Of a DNA stretch of 64,000 nucleotides, positions 40,901 through 48,886 are shown one piece after another (the first letter of the stretch is position 1; the number at the start of each line of letters is the position of its first letter). The position numbers and the translations under genes are program-made. This DNA comes from Bacterioplanes sanyensis (lineage in GTDB: Bacteria; Pseudomonadota; Gammaproteobacteria; Pseudomonadales; Oceanobacteraceae): contig NZ_BMYY01000001.1 in NCBI RefSeq assembly GCF_014652515.1, forward strand, positions 490,822-554,821, read 5' to 3'. The notes under the pieces are model-generated. The model was given only the letters and a program-made list of their open reading frames with translations, searched no databases and had not been told where the DNA came from.

Positions 40901-41167
40901 GCTAATCGAGAAAACATCATCCACACCGGCCATTTCCGACAGCACTTGCTCGGCAGGAATGGCCACCATTTGCTCGACCTCTCTAGCGCTCGCGCCGGGA
41001 AACCCAATAAAGACATTGGCAAAGGTCACATCGATTTGTGGTTCTTCTTCTTTGGGGGTGACGACGATGGCAAAGGCACCCAATAGCAAACCAATCAACG
41101 CCAACAAAGGGGTGATGGCGGAGTTTTGGAAAGCAGCGGCAATGCGGCCAGAAATGCCCAGACTCAT
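37967..41167 (-). CDS. RND efflux permease (second system)
   Basis: This 1066-residue inner-membrane pump subunit has 12 predicted helices and two large periplasmic loops. Signatures include the early V-T-P-K-E-E-E-P-Q-I-D-V block, the TM4 acidic pair F-S-I-G-I-L-V-D-D-A-I-V-V-V-E-N and the late A-L-A-G-I-I-V-R-N-S-I-L-L-V-D-F. It belongs to a group distinct from the 6.2-9.3 kb pump. The ATG overlaps the adaptor stop (ATGA). No outer-membrane channel gene accompanies it, so it may borrow one, perhaps the lipoprotein at 3686-5068. Confidence 0.92.
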   Translation of the reverse strand: MSLGISGRIAAAFQNSAITPLLALIGLLLGAFAIVVTPKEEEPQIDVTFANVFIGFPGASAREVEQMVAIPAEQVLSEMAGVDDVFSISQPGQAVLTVAFEVGIPRQQAIVNLYNQVHSHRDWFPPSLGVMQPVVKPMGIDDVPIMSLTLWSADNDISGADLTKVAHTLEDELKRVTGTRDIYTLGQQTSLIDVELDPARMNGHGLAFDDVRRALQSANVGGQLQSTVRNNQIIRVQAGDFLQTADEVGALIVGKTNQGLVYLRDVAQIAQRADTPNQQVQFVQPGSHSQPAVTVAIAKQPGTNAIDITTAIRQRLTQLQGTLIPDAVNVEVTRDYGQTAKTKSDQLMAKLLFATAAVVVLVLATMSWREAVIVGGAIFITLAITLFASWVWGFTLNRVSLFALIFSIGILVDDAIVVVENIHRHMHLGGQKLLEIIPQAVDEVGGPTILATFTVIAALMPMAFVSGLMGPYMSPIPINASTGMLISLIIAFVVTPWLSYALLRRQFERDKATPKNSNAASAHEQEMDGRVYAFFNRLMRPFIDSGRRRWLLFAAVTAVIGLAVALPAAKLVVMKMLPFDNKSEFQVVVDMPEGTPMEQTLAVLEALSAELSKVPEVKDIQLYAGASAPINFNGLVRQYYLRSLPHQGDLQVNLVDKSQRDRQSHDIALSVRPALHAIGKRYQANVKVVEVPPGPPVMAPIVAEVYGTDYQRQIDAAKRLRAVFENTAGIVDVDDWVEGDQPLLRISVDRQRAAQLGIAQATIVQAINTALGGEDVSYLHNGQSKYPLPIRVGFGDGDRASLDALLSMKVRAAGGQFVALGDLISVHQEQVEKNIYRKNLQPVVFVTGDMVGDLDSPLYGLYDITLNLEEAGLNWPQFFIRQPPMPFDTAIKWDGEWQITYETFRDMGIAYAIGMILIYLLVVAQFRSYLVPLIIMAPIPLTVIGVMPGHALFGAQFTATSMIGMIALAGIIVRNSILLVDFINQKHQEGMAFKDAIVTSAAVRARPIVLTGVAAMVGAFFILDDPIFNGLAISLIFGILISTALTLVIIPLLYYSAMHKRMTPAA

Positions 41168-42183
41168 TGACTGCCTCCTTGTTGTGCCAGGTGTGCATAG
41201 GCGTCACTGTGATAGCGCTCGCCTGCGCTTAGACCTGATAACACTTCTCTCCATGGAGCATTATCGCGTTCGACAATATGACCCAGTCGTACCTGCCTGA
41301 GGTGGGTGCCAGTATCCGTTGCAATAAACAGTGCGCTAATTTCCCCGCGTTGAAAAATAGCGCTGGCAGGTACCAGTAGAGCCTCTCTCTGGCCGCTGGT
41401 GATGGCCACCTTGGCCCAGCTGCCTGGCATTAACGCGGTGTCTTCTGTCAGTTGGGCGCGCAAGCGCACACTGTGATGTTGCGGGTCAGCATAAGGAAAA
41501 ACATTGGTACTGACCGCGGGATACGATCCTTGAGCGGTCTCGACGGTGACACGGCCTACTTGTTGGGCAAGGTATTGCGGGATGTCGGCAACGGCCCTCA
41601 GCGGTGTGGGGGCAAAGCCAGACATAAGTGCCTGTCCTGGGCTGACCCACTCACCGATTTCTACATGGCGTGCTTTAACTATGCCACTGTAAGGCGCTTT
41701 GACGCGGGTATAGCTTAATTGCTGCTGTGCCCGAACCAAGCCGGCACGAGCGGCTTCCACCGCGGCTTGGGTGCTTTTGGCGGTGGCGATGGTGCTATCC
41801 AACTCCCCCTTCGACAGAGTGCCTTGTTGGTACAAGCGCTGGTTACGCTTCAGCAATACCTGAGCGTCCTCGTTTTGTGCCAGCGCCTTGGCAAGGTTCG
41901 CTTCTGCTTGGGAAACCCCGGCACGTTGCTCGGTGCTATCAATTTCTAGCAAAAGGTCGCCCTGACTGACTCGGTCATTCACATCAAAATGCAACCGAAC
42001 CACAGCCCCCGCAGTTTGGGCTGAAATAGTGCTTTCGTTTACTGGCTCAATGCGAGCATCAATGCGTACGACATTATCTACGGTGGTAGGCTTGGCCGTT
42101 AGCATATCGGCTTGGCTGAAAGGCGCCGCCAAAGCTAGGGTGATCAGCAGTATCGGCGTCAGTCGGCGCAGCGAAGCATTCAT
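41164..42183 (-). CDS. RND efflux periplasmic adaptor (second system)
   Basis: This 339-residue membrane-fusion protein has an N-terminal signal or anchor (about residues 8-25, ending A-P-F-S-Q-A), lipoyl half-motifs (I-S-A-Q-T-A-G-A-V-V-R-L-H-F and Y-T-R-V-K-A-P-Y-S-G-I-V), and a helical hairpin of about 80 residues. It is the first gene of the leftward two-gene operon with the permease. The 282-base gap to the divergent glutaredoxin gene must carry its promoter; no adjacent regulator gene is present. Confidence 0.9.
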   Translation of the reverse strand: MNASLRRLTPILLITLALAAPFSQADMLTAKPTTVDNVVRIDARIEPVNESTISAQTAGAVVRLHFDVNDRVSQGDLLLEIDSTEQRAGVSQAEANLAKALAQNEDAQVLLKRNQRLYQQGTLSKGELDSTIATAKSTQAAVEAARAGLVRAQQQLSYTRVKAPYSGIVKARHVEIGEWVSPGQALMSGFAPTPLRAVADIPQYLAQQVGRVTVETAQGSYPAVSTNVFPYADPQHHSVRLRAQLTEDTALMPGSWAKVAITSGQREALLVPASAIFQRGEISALFIATDTGTHLRQVRLGHIVERDNAPWREVLSGLSAGERYHSDAYAHLAQQGGSQ

Positions 42184-42465
42184 GGCAACTCCTCATTGTT
42201 GGTTGCGTCATCACAAGGTTAACTGATTTTATATTACTTCATGGGAATATTGTAATTCTTTGTGGATGATTCTTTCTGCTATCAGCATGATTGGAAATTT
42301 CGATTGTGATCTGTGGCTGATATGACTGACACTATAGTCAAGTTGGATGACGAAGAAGGCTGGTCATGTAGCCATCCCTTGGCTTTCAGACCATTGCCTG
42401 ACTGCGAGTGCATCATTAATTAATTGTTAGGCGGGCCGACTAAGGCCATTAGAGGAGAGAATACT

Positions 42466-42702
42466 ATGGGACCGATGACGATTTTTGGCCGTGAAGGTTG
42501 TGGTTACTGCCGTCGCGCCAAAGAGTTGTGTGAGATTAAAGAAATCCCATTCAAATACGTTGATATCAATGAAGAAGGCATCAGCAAAGCTGACCTTGAA
42601 AAGACCGTAGGTAAACCGGTCGAAACGGTACCGCAAATCTTTAATGGTACCGAATATGTGGGTGGCTACACTGAGCTGGCGGCGTTGCTGGACGCTCAGT
42701 AA
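42466..42702 (+). CDS. Glutaredoxin
   Basis: This 78-residue thioredoxin-fold protein has the redox motif C-G-Y-C (Cys12-Cys15) and the glutathione-binding T-V-P-Q-I-F and G-G-Y-T-E-L segments. It reduces disulfides with glutathione. The ATG at 42466 follows AGGAGAG; the frame upstream to 42424 is not coding. The stop lies inside the first unit of a tandem 16-base repeat. Confidence 0.9.
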   Translation: MGPMTIFGREGCGYCRRAKELCEIKEIPFKYVDINEEGISKADLEKTVGKPVETVPQIFNGTEYVGGYTELAALLDAQ

Positions 42703-42725
42703 AAGCATTGCTCAGTAAAAGCATT
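42694..42725. repeat. Tandem 16-base duplication at convergent gene ends
   Basis: GCTCAGTAAAAGCATT occurs twice head to tail (42694-42709 and 42710-42725). The first copy holds the glutaredoxin stop codon; the second holds the last codons and stop of the oppositely oriented pseudouridine synthase gene. Confidence 0.9.
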
Positions 42726-43365
42726 GCCAAGGCGTTTGCCAGCTTACCGGCAAGTTACCCCAGCTCTGAGGCGGCGGACATAGCAACTGAAATGTTTGGC
42801 CGCTGTCTTCAAACTCCAAGCCGTAAGCATGTAAATAAGTGCGTGGTGCGCCCCTGCCGCCATAGCGCTCATCGCCATCGATAGGGCATCCTAGGCTTTT
42901 CATGGTTACACGCAGTTGGTGGGTGCGCCCTGTCTCTGGTTTTAGTAAATAATGGCGATATGAGTGCTCACCGTCGAAATGACTGATAAAGCGAGTGACG
43001 GCTGGGCGTGTCTGCTGGCGGGTTAGTTTCCAGCAGCCATTGCGGCTGCGGACCATATCGCCTTTGACCCAACCTTGCTTTTTCTTAGCTTTGACGCTGC
43101 TGATGGCTAGGTAGTATTTATGGATACGCCGCTGCTCAAACAAGCAACCAAATCTGGCCGCGGCCTCGGCACTGAGAGCAACAACTAAAACGCCAGACGT
43201 TACTTTGTCTAACCGATGAACCGGCCACAAGGGCATCTGCCACGCGTCACTGAGCTGTTTTAGTAGCCCTTGGCCATCTTCATTGTGCAAACTGGCACCA
43301 GCGGGCTTGTCGATGGCCAGCCAGTCATTACTGCGATGCAGGATAGTGATGTTCGCTGGAATCAA
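42712..43365 (-). CDS. RluA-family pseudouridine synthase
   Basis: This 217-residue enzyme isomerises uridine in RNA. The catalytic aspartate is in H-R-L-D-K-V-T-S-G-V (about residues 51-60), and the C-terminal L-x-P-E-T-G-R-T-H-Q-L-R-V-T-M block is intact. It is short for the family and lacks an S4 RNA-binding domain, like RluA itself. The start is TTG at 43365, which overlaps the stop of a 50-codon gene (TTGA), suggesting coupled translation. The RNA target is not known. Confidence 0.88.
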   Translation of the reverse strand: MIPANITILHRSNDWLAIDKPAGASLHNEDGQGLLKQLSDAWQMPLWPVHRLDKVTSGVLVVALSAEAAARFGCLFEQRRIHKYYLAISSVKAKKKQGWVKGDMVRSRNGCWKLTRQQTRPAVTRFISHFDGEHSYRHYLLKPETGRTHQLRVTMKSLGCPIDGDERYGGRGAPRTYLHAYGLEFEDSGQTFQLLCPPPQSWGNLPVSWQTPWQCFY

Positions 43366-43514
43366 GAGGGCGCTTGCTCCATGATTTCCAATAGTCGACG
43401 CACCAAGGCTTCAAAAAGCTGGGCTTGGGTGTTGTCAGAGTCGGCCTTGAGGCTATACATCAGGCGCTCTATTTCAGAGCGCGACATATATTGCACCGCA
43501 ACGGGATTGAGCAT
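43362..43514 (-). CDS. Small hypothetical protein (50 aa) coupled to the pseudouridine synthase
   Basis: This short gene starts with ATG at 43514 behind an AAAGGA ribosome-binding site and its TGA overlaps the TTG start of the pseudouridine synthase. The product is helical and charged (S-R-S-E-I-E-R-L-M-Y-S-L-K-A-D near residues 11-25, L-F-E-A-L-V-R-R-L-L-E-I-M near 33-45), without a signal peptide. I do not recognise it. The site and overlap support real translation. Confidence 0.6.
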   Translation of the reverse strand: MLNPVAVQYMSRSEIERLMYSLKADSDNTQAQLFEALVRRLLEIMEQAPS

Positions 43515-43547
43515 AAATGGTCCTTTGTAGTGGCTTTCAATAGGGTG

Positions 43548-44054
43548 TTAGAAGCGATAACTGGCGATCACACTGCTGGTCATCACCGTTGGGGTTTTAC
43601 CGTCACGACGATAGTCATCGGCCAAACGGTAGCCTGCGGCGATGTCGATGGTTAGTGCTCGCCACTGAAACCCTGTTCCCAGATGCCAGCCCCAACCATT
43701 GTGGACTTGGTGACGGCTGCTGGCGTGGCGTGCTTTTTGCCAGTGCCATGTGGGCCCGCTGTATAAGCGCCAGCCTGGGCTGGCGAGGCCCCAACCCCAA
43801 TAAAGTTGAGACTCGACGCCGCGCAATAAAAAGCCTTGCTCACCATTGAGGCCAACCACCAGAAAGCGGGAGCCTGCGTGCTCGCTTTGCGGAAACTCAG
43901 CCATCAATGCATAACCATAATCGCTATGGTCTGGATGGCCGGGGTCCACAGAAAACTGCCATATGCCACCGCCAACACGAAAGTTGGTGTAGTCCTGAGC
44001 CTGCACGGTCACCCAGCACAACAGCAACAGCACACCACAACAACGAGCGAACAT
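43548..44054 (-). CDS. Putative outer-membrane beta-barrel protein
   Basis: This 168-residue protein has a signal peptide (about residues 1-19, ending V-Q-A). The body consists of alternating aromatic and polar strands (Y-W-G-W-G-L, G-W-G-W-H-L-G-T-G-F-Q-W) and a C-terminal Y-R-F, which fits an eight-strand outer-membrane barrel, remotely like PagL/OmpW-size proteins. No catalytic motif is evident. It lies 33 bases upstream of the 50-codon gene and may share its operon. Confidence 0.65.
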   Translation of the reverse strand: MFARCCGVLLLLCWVTVQAQDYTNFRVGGGIWQFSVDPGHPDHSDYGYALMAEFPQSEHAGSRFLVVGLNGEQGFLLRGVESQLYWGWGLASPGWRLYSGPTWHWQKARHASSRHQVHNGWGWHLGTGFQWRALTIDIAAGYRLADDYRRDGKTPTVMTSSVIASYRF

Positions 44055-44189
44055 AGCTTGAGCTCCACAAACAATAGGCTGCAGAGGCTATCCCAGCGCC
44101 TGTCGCGGCGCAAGCAACTGTAGCTGGTGGCTCATGGTTTCAGTACGGCTGGCACAGGCGTATCATGGCGTAATTAATTGGGAGGCAGT

Positions 44190-44570
44190 ATGAAACGCAT
44201 AGTTTTAGGCGTGTTCTGGTGGCTGATATTGCTGCTGCCGGCACGGGTGTGGTCGCTGGATGATTTGAGCCAGCTGGCCAATCCGGTGTTGGATGCTAAA
44301 GCCGCGGTGGCAGAAGGGCGCATTGAGTTTGTTGGCATTCAGCTACCTGAAACACTGGAAACTCCGGGTTTGACTGACGTGCAGCGTCGTGAGCTGAGCC
44401 AAGACTATCCTATTCGGTCGCTTAACCGGCGTTGGAAAACCTTCGACAACCTCGAAGAAAATCCGGCCATGCTGCGCAGTTTTCGTGGTTATGCCTTGCG
44501 CTATAACCTGACCGTGCTGAAAGAAATGCGCTTGCACGAGCGTCGCCAGTTGCAAAAGTACCGTTACTGA
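44190..44570 (+). CDS. Hypothetical exported protein (126 aa)
   Basis: The ATG at 44190 follows a strong GGGAGG site. A signal peptide (about residues 1-21, hydrophobic core V-F-W-W-L-I-L-L-L-P-A) precedes a basic helical body with several Arg-Arg pairs (Q-R-R-E-L, N-R-R-W, E-R-R-Q). I do not recognise the family. Its TGA overlaps the ATG of the Cys-cluster protein gene, so the two are co-translated. Confidence 0.68.
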   Translation: MKRIVLGVFWWLILLLPARVWSLDDLSQLANPVLDAKAAVAEGRIEFVGIQLPETLETPGLTDVQRRELSQDYPIRSLNRRWKTFDNLEENPAMLRSFRGYALRYNLTVLKEMRLHERRQLQKYRY

Positions 44571-44821
44571 TGGAATGTCGTTCAGGCTGTGGCGCTTGCT
44601 GCATAGCGCCGTCAATCAATGTCCCCATTCCCGGTATGCCAGAGGGAAAACCCGCAGGTGTGGCTTGTGTACAGTTGGATGACGCCGGCCTTTGTCGCCT
44701 GTTCGGCGACCCCAGTCGGCCTGAGGTGTGCGCCGCGTTTAGTGCCGAGCAAAGCGTTTGTGGTGAAAATCGACAGCAGGCACTGGAGAATCTGATCGAG
44801 CTGGAGCAGCTGACATCCTAA
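44570..44821 (+). CDS. YkgJ-family cysteine-cluster protein
   Basis: This 83-residue protein has the C-x3-C-x2-C-C pattern (Cys3, Cys7, Cys10, Cys11) followed by further cysteines in A-C-V-Q-L-D, L-C-R-L-F and V-C-A-A-F, as in YkgJ-family proteins that bind zinc or an iron-sulfur centre. The cellular role is unknown. It overlaps the preceding gene by one base. Confidence 0.82.
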   Translation: MECRSGCGACCIAPSINVPIPGMPEGKPAGVACVQLDDAGLCRLFGDPSRPEVCAAFSAEQSVCGENRQQALENLIELEQLTS

Positions 44822-44827
44822 ACATTG

Positions 44828-46438
44828 TTATAGTTTGAAGCGTTTCACCAGTTTGGCCAGATACTGAGCAACATCCACCAAGCGGCTGGCAATCTCTGTG
44901 GTGTGGGCAGCACTTTGGGTGGTATTGACGGAATGCTCAGAGATGGTCTCGACGCTGGTTGCCACTTCTTTGCCAACCGTCACTTGGTCCTGCATGCGTT
45001 CCAGCGTTTGCTGATTTAGCTTGGCCATTTTTTCGACGTGGCTGACCATGCTATGTAGCGCGGAAGCGGCCTCTTGCACTTGTTCCATGCCGTTCTCTGA
45101 CGTGCTCTGAGCATCGGCCATGGAAGATACCGCTTTGCGCGCTTCATCTTGCAACTGGCTGATCATGCCTTCGATTTCTTGAGCGGATTCATGGGTGCGT
45201 TGCGAGAGGGTACGTACTTCATCCGCTACGACTGCAAAACCGCGGCCGCTTTCACCAGCGCGAGCGGCCTCGATGGCGGCGTTTAACGCCAGTAGGTTGG
45301 TTTGCTCGGCAATGCCTTTAATCACGCTCAGTACGTTACCGACATTGGCGCTGCGTTCATCCAGTGAGGCTATGACCTCAGCAGTAGCGCGAATCGCTTG
45401 ATTCATACGCTCAATGGTGGCCGATGCCTGATCCGTTTTAGCCACTCCAGCTCGCGCCACCTCAATAGCGCTTTGCGATGCAGTCGAGCTTTGCTCGGCG
45501 TTGTACTGCACACTGTGAATGGATTCATGCAAACGCTCAATTAAGGCATTGACTTGATCGGTTTCTTGGCGCTGTAAATCCACCGCATCCAGTGCTTGGC
45601 GTGATGACTGGTCGATGTTTTGAGCGGACGATTCCAGTTCAGTAGCGGCTTTCACGACTTCATTGAGGGAGTCAGAAAAACGCGTAATCATGCGATTGAG
45701 CGCCTGGCCTGCGTGACCCATTTCATCATCGCTATTGATTTCGACCCGATGGGTAAGGTCTGATTCACGCTCCATGTGCTCCAAGGTACGGTGCATTTGT
45801 CGCACTGGGCTGATGATAACGCGGCGCAGCAGTAAGGATAAAATCACCAGCGCTGCAACAAACAAAACACCTTGAGCGACGCCCATGGTCACCATATTGT
45901 TACGGATTTGAGCGTCTAGTTCATCCAGATTGTAGGTGACGCGGATGGCCCCTAAAATGTCGCCTTGCTGGGCTTGGTGGCAGGTTAAACAGTTAGTGCC
46001 GCGGTAGTCTTCCTCGGCGATCACTGGCGTGACAAAGGTAATGGTATGGCCGTTTGGACCGAACTCTTGGTGGAATATCTCTTCGCCAGCGAGCGCTTTG
46101 CGGTCTAACTCATCTTGGGCATATTCGTGGGGAAAGCCTTCGCCGTAATACTTGTCCACTAGGGGGGTGCGTAACATGCGTGCTTCGGTAATGTTTTTGT
46201 CCGATAGCATTTTTTCGCGCACCATTTCGCGGTTGGCCATGGCTCCCGATATCATCAGCAAGTTCATGGTATCTAGGTAACTGGAGGCTCTGTCTTTTAA
46301 CTGGTTATGCACCATGTCGCGACTGAGGTCACGCTCAGCATCCACTGCGATACTGATGACGACGGCCAGTACCAGTACAAAAATGGTCCCGAGTGCGAGA
46401 TACACTTTACCTTGTATGGATAACGCCTTCCGCGGCAT
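44828..46438 (-). CDS. Methyl-accepting chemotaxis protein with a c-type haem motif in its sensor domain
   Basis: This 536-residue chemoreceptor has two membrane helices (about residues 14-32 and 187-205), a periplasmic domain, HAMP, and a signalling domain with the canonical tip ([16 protein letters not shown]). The sensor domain contains Cys150-Leu-Thr-Cys153-His154 near its C-terminal end, a covalent haem-attachment motif. Such receptors likely sense redox state, oxygen or NO. The ATG at 46438 begins the N-terminal membrane helix after a few basic residues; the upstream frame to 46513 is not needed. It is convergent with the Cys-cluster gene and has no adjacent che genes. Confidence 0.88.
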   Translation of the reverse strand: MPRKALSIQGKVYLALGTIFVLVLAVVISIAVDAERDLSRDMVHNQLKDRASSYLDTMNLLMISGAMANREMVREKMLSDKNITEARMLRTPLVDKYYGEGFPHEYAQDELDRKALAGEEIFHQEFGPNGHTITFVTPVIAEEDYRGTNCLTCHQAQQGDILGAIRVTYNLDELDAQIRNNMVTMGVAQGVLFVAALVILSLLLRRVIISPVRQMHRTLEHMERESDLTHRVEINSDDEMGHAGQALNRMITRFSDSLNEVVKAATELESSAQNIDQSSRQALDAVDLQRQETDQVNALIERLHESIHSVQYNAEQSSTASQSAIEVARAGVAKTDQASATIERMNQAIRATAEVIASLDERSANVGNVLSVIKGIAEQTNLLALNAAIEAARAGESGRGFAVVADEVRTLSQRTHESAQEIEGMISQLQDEARKAVSSMADAQSTSENGMEQVQEAASALHSMVSHVEKMAKLNQQTLERMQDQVTVGKEVATSVETISEHSVNTTQSAAHTTEIASRLVDVAQYLAKLVKRFKL

Positions 46439-46834
46439 GCTGAGTCCGATCCTGCTTAAATAGTTAATAAAGGTTAGCTTAGCTGTCCCACGCCTGCATA
46501 AGAATAAGTGCACTGCCTATGCGAGTTATACGGTGTATCGGCCAGTGCATGTTTGAGTTAAGTCAGCCCTGAATAATTCTCCTCGCCTAGGGCACGGGCA
46601 TAGCGTCATTGGCGATGTTGAAAAGGGTCTGCCTTTTCTTTTATCCAAGCGCCTACAGTATTCGCGCACAGCCGTGCAGAGGATTCACCCATGCCTTGAT
46701 GTGCGAAGTCGATCAACATCCCCATTAATGACTTTGAATTTCGCTTTTGAATGCGGCTCCCATTTACTATTGCCTCGTAGGTAAACTGTCTTAAAGGTGT
46801 TAGAAGCTCAACCACTCAACAAATAGGAAAGAAA
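46439..46834. other. Intergenic region upstream of the chemoreceptor gene
   Basis: These 396 bases lie between divergent genes. A leftward 69-codon frame (46606-46815, GTG start) has a plausible amino-acid mix but no ribosome-binding site and no family I recognise; it could be a decayed gene. No clear promoter pair or terminator is visible. Confidence 0.4.
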
Positions 46835-47146
46835 ATGTACAAACTCGCTTTTTTTGTCCCCGAACCTGAGGCTGAGCAGGTCAAGCAAGCCGTGTTCGAC
46901 AGCGGCGCTGGCCGTCTAGGCAACTATGCCGAATGTTGCTGGCAGACGTTGGGCCAAGGCCAGTTTCGCCCGTTACCGGGAGCTGAGCCGGCAATTGGGG
47001 AGGTGGGGGATCTCGAACGGGTGTTCGAGCTGCGGGTGGAGTTATTGTGTCCGCCAGACTGCATCGAGGCAGCGTTGGCGGCACTGCGCAAAGCGCACCC
47101 ATACGAAGAGCCTGCCTATGAAGTTTGGCCACTGCTCGACTTGTAG
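46835..47146 (+). CDS. NIF3-like small protein (YqfO middle-domain type)
   Basis: This 103-residue protein matches the stand-alone domain found inside YqfO/NIF3 proteins, a CutA1-like alpha/beta fold. Its hallmarks are F-V-P-E-P-E-A-E-Q-V-K at the start, G-A-G-x-L-G-N-Y and the C-terminal A-H-P-Y-E-E-P-A-Y. The molecular role is unknown; a ligand- or metal-binding trimer is plausible. An AGGAAAG site precedes the ATG. Confidence 0.82.
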   Translation: MYKLAFFVPEPEAEQVKQAVFDSGAGRLGNYAECCWQTLGQGQFRPLPGAEPAIGEVGDLERVFELRVELLCPPDCIEAALAALRKAHPYEEPAYEVWPLLDL

Positions 47147-47157
47147 CCCGTCGTAGG

Positions 47158-47697
47158 TTAAAGGCGCAGCGCTTGCTGAGGCAAAATATCGAACACATGC
47201 ACGCCGGCAGGATCAGGCTTGAAAAAGCGCTGCAGTGTTTGCTTGACGGTGGGGAAGGCCAGCTCATGCCAGGGAATATCCTGCTCGGCAAATAGCGCTA
47301 CTTCGAGGCTCTCTGCGCCAGCGGCAAAGCGGCCATCGACCAGTTCGGCGGTGAAAAAAATGTGTACTTGGTCAATGTGCGGCACCGTAATCATGCTGAA
47401 CAACTGGCCTAATTTGACCTCGGCGCAGGCTTCTTCCATGGTTTCGCGCTGTGCTGCTTGCTCGGTACTTTCGCCGTTCTCCATAAAACCTGCAGGCAGT
47501 GTCCAAAAACCCCGTCTGGGCTCAATGGCGCGCCGACACAGCAAGACTTTGTCTTCCCACACCGGAATCGTGCCCGCCACTATGCGGGGGTTGTGATAAA
47601 AGATGGTGTCACACTGGTCACACACAAAGCGCTCGCGGTTATCTCCCTGAGGAATACGTGTGCTGACCGTGGCGGCGCAATGGCTGCAATACTTCAT
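47158..47697 (-). CDS. Nudix hydrolase with zinc ribbon
   Basis: This 179-residue enzyme has an N-terminal zinc ribbon (C-S-H-C at residues 4-7, C-D-Q-C at about 26-29) and a complete Nudix box (G-F-M-E-N-G-E-S...R-E-T-M-E-E-A). The layout is like NudC but shorter and without the S-Q-P-W-P-F-P-x-S tail of NADH pyrophosphatases, so the substrate is an undefined nucleoside diphosphate derivative. It is convergent with the NIF3-like gene. Confidence 0.87.
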   Translation of the reverse strand: MKYCSHCAATVSTRIPQGDNRERFVCDQCDTIFYHNPRIVAGTIPVWEDKVLLCRRAIEPRRGFWTLPAGFMENGESTEQAAQRETMEEACAEVKLGQLFSMITVPHIDQVHIFFTAELVDGRFAAGAESLEVALFAEQDIPWHELAFPTVKQTLQRFFKPDPAGVHVFDILPQQALRL

Positions 47698-47755
47698 GCT
47701 GCATCTCCTTGGCTGTGTATCGAGTGTAACGATGCCTGAGATGCCTGAACAGCCC

Positions 47756-48139
47756 TTAGTCGTGAGCTTCTAACAGAGGCTTTGGCTGCTCCTCGGCACG
47801 GCTTTGTATGCACGTGACACTGGCTGCAGAGCGCTCAGGTGGCTGATAATCGCCGATCAGAGCCGATTGCAGATCGCCGAGGCTGTCATGCATCATGCCT
47901 GACAATTTGAGACACGCTGCCATCGGGGTTTTACAGCGCTGGCGTTCCATATCTATACGAAACTGCAAGCCTTGTAAGCGGTGCTTAAGGCGCTGTGGAG
48001 AATGATCGATCAGCTGCTGAACCATTTGTTGACGCAGGGCTTCCAGTGCTTCGGGTTGCTGCTCTGCCAAGCGGTGCAGCTCTTCCGGGTCGGGCAACTC
48101 AGTCAGCTCACCGCGGTGGGTTGGGCTGGCTACGGACAT
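47756..48139 (-). CDS. DUF3135 protein
   Basis: This 127-residue cytoplasmic protein matches DUF3135: L-P-D-P-E-E-L-H-R-L-A-E-Q at the N-terminus, then L-Q-G-L-Q-F-R-I-D-M-E-R and P-M-A-A-C-L-K-L-S-G-M-M-H-D-S-L. The function is unknown. It lies 58 bases upstream of the Nudix gene on the same strand and may be transcribed with it. Confidence 0.78.
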   Translation of the reverse strand: MSVASPTHRGELTELPDPEELHRLAEQQPEALEALRQQMVQQLIDHSPQRLKHRLQGLQFRIDMERQRCKTPMAACLKLSGMMHDSLGDLQSALIGDYQPPERSAASVTCIQSRAEEQPKPLLEAHD

Positions 48140-48298
48140 GGGAGATTCTCTTTGCTGAATACCTGTTCAGAGTACGAAAAAATCATGAGAAAAGCAGCAT
48201 GAAAGCGTTAGATAAGGGCTGTCTTTTATACGTTTCTGCTGGTTTCTAACGCCTGTTGTAGCTGGTGCTGCACCGGTAAACTCAGTAAACTGCCGCAC

Positions 48299-48871
48299 AT
48301 GAACCAAGCTCTAGTGCCTTATTTACAGCGCCGCTGGCAACAACAGGCCCGTCGTCGCATTCATCAAGCCGATCTTGCAGCGGCGGCGGTACTAGTGGCG
48401 CTGACGGATGAGCCGGAGCCGCGATTATTGCTGACGCAGCGAGCGGCGCATTTATCATCGCACAGCGGTGAAGTGGCGTTTCCAGGTGGCAAGCAAGATC
48501 CAGAAGACGACGACCTGATCATTACTGCGCTTAGAGAGGCAGAAGAGGAAGTCGCCTTGTCTCCCAAAGATGTCACTGTTGTGGGGGAACTCAACCAAGT
48601 GGTGTCGCGTTTTGGTTATTTGGTAACGCCTATTCTGGCGGTGATTCCCCCCGGATTGTCTTTGGCGCCGAGCCCAGACGAGCTTGATGCGCTGTTTCTA
48701 CCGCCCGTTAGCTTGTTTCAACAGCCACCCGTCAGCTACTTCGAGCGGGGCTCTGTGCGCATTCCCAGTTACGACTATCAGTCGTTTCATATTTGGGGGC
48801 TGACGGCCATGATGATTACCGAATTTATGAACCACTACTGGGATTGCCAGATCGACTATCGCATCGGTTGA
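48299..48871 (+). CDS. CoA pyrophosphatase-type Nudix hydrolase
   Basis: This 190-residue enzyme belongs to the NudL/PCD1 class that hydrolyses coenzyme A and its derivatives. The CoA-specific L-L-L-T-Q-R-A-A-H-L-S-S-H-S-G-E-V motif precedes a full Nudix box (G-G-K-Q-D-P-E-D...R-E-A-E-E-E-V). It opens a tight rightward group with gamma carbonic anhydrase (15-base gap), DUF1289 and purT. No obvious ribosome-binding site precedes the ATG. Confidence 0.9.
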   Translation: MNQALVPYLQRRWQQQARRRIHQADLAAAAVLVALTDEPEPRLLLTQRAAHLSSHSGEVAFPGGKQDPEDDDLIITALREAEEEVALSPKDVTVVGELNQVVSRFGYLVTPILAVIPPGLSLAPSPDELDALFLPPVSLFQQPPVSYFERGSVRIPSYDYQSFHIWGLTAMMITEFMNHYWDCQIDYRIG

Positions 48872-48886
48872 TCCCTGGAGGCAGGC

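Noticed and set aside
42290-42345. The TGACT-N8-AGTCA repeat and a TTGACT on the minus strand upstream of the second RND operon
   Set aside because: A possible operator, but arms are only 5 bases and no correctly spaced -10 is visible, so it was left unannotated.
35862-42435. The 14-mer AATTGTTAGGCGGG occurs at 35862-35875 and 42422-42435, resembling an integron-type core site
   Set aside because: By a rough count several exact 14-mer repeats are expected by chance in 64 kb. No integrase, attC-like folding or cassette array is present.
46606-46815. A 69-codon leftward frame between the chemoreceptor and NIF3-like genes
   Set aside because: GTG start without a ribosome-binding site, and no recognisable family. 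Noted only as a possible decayed gene.
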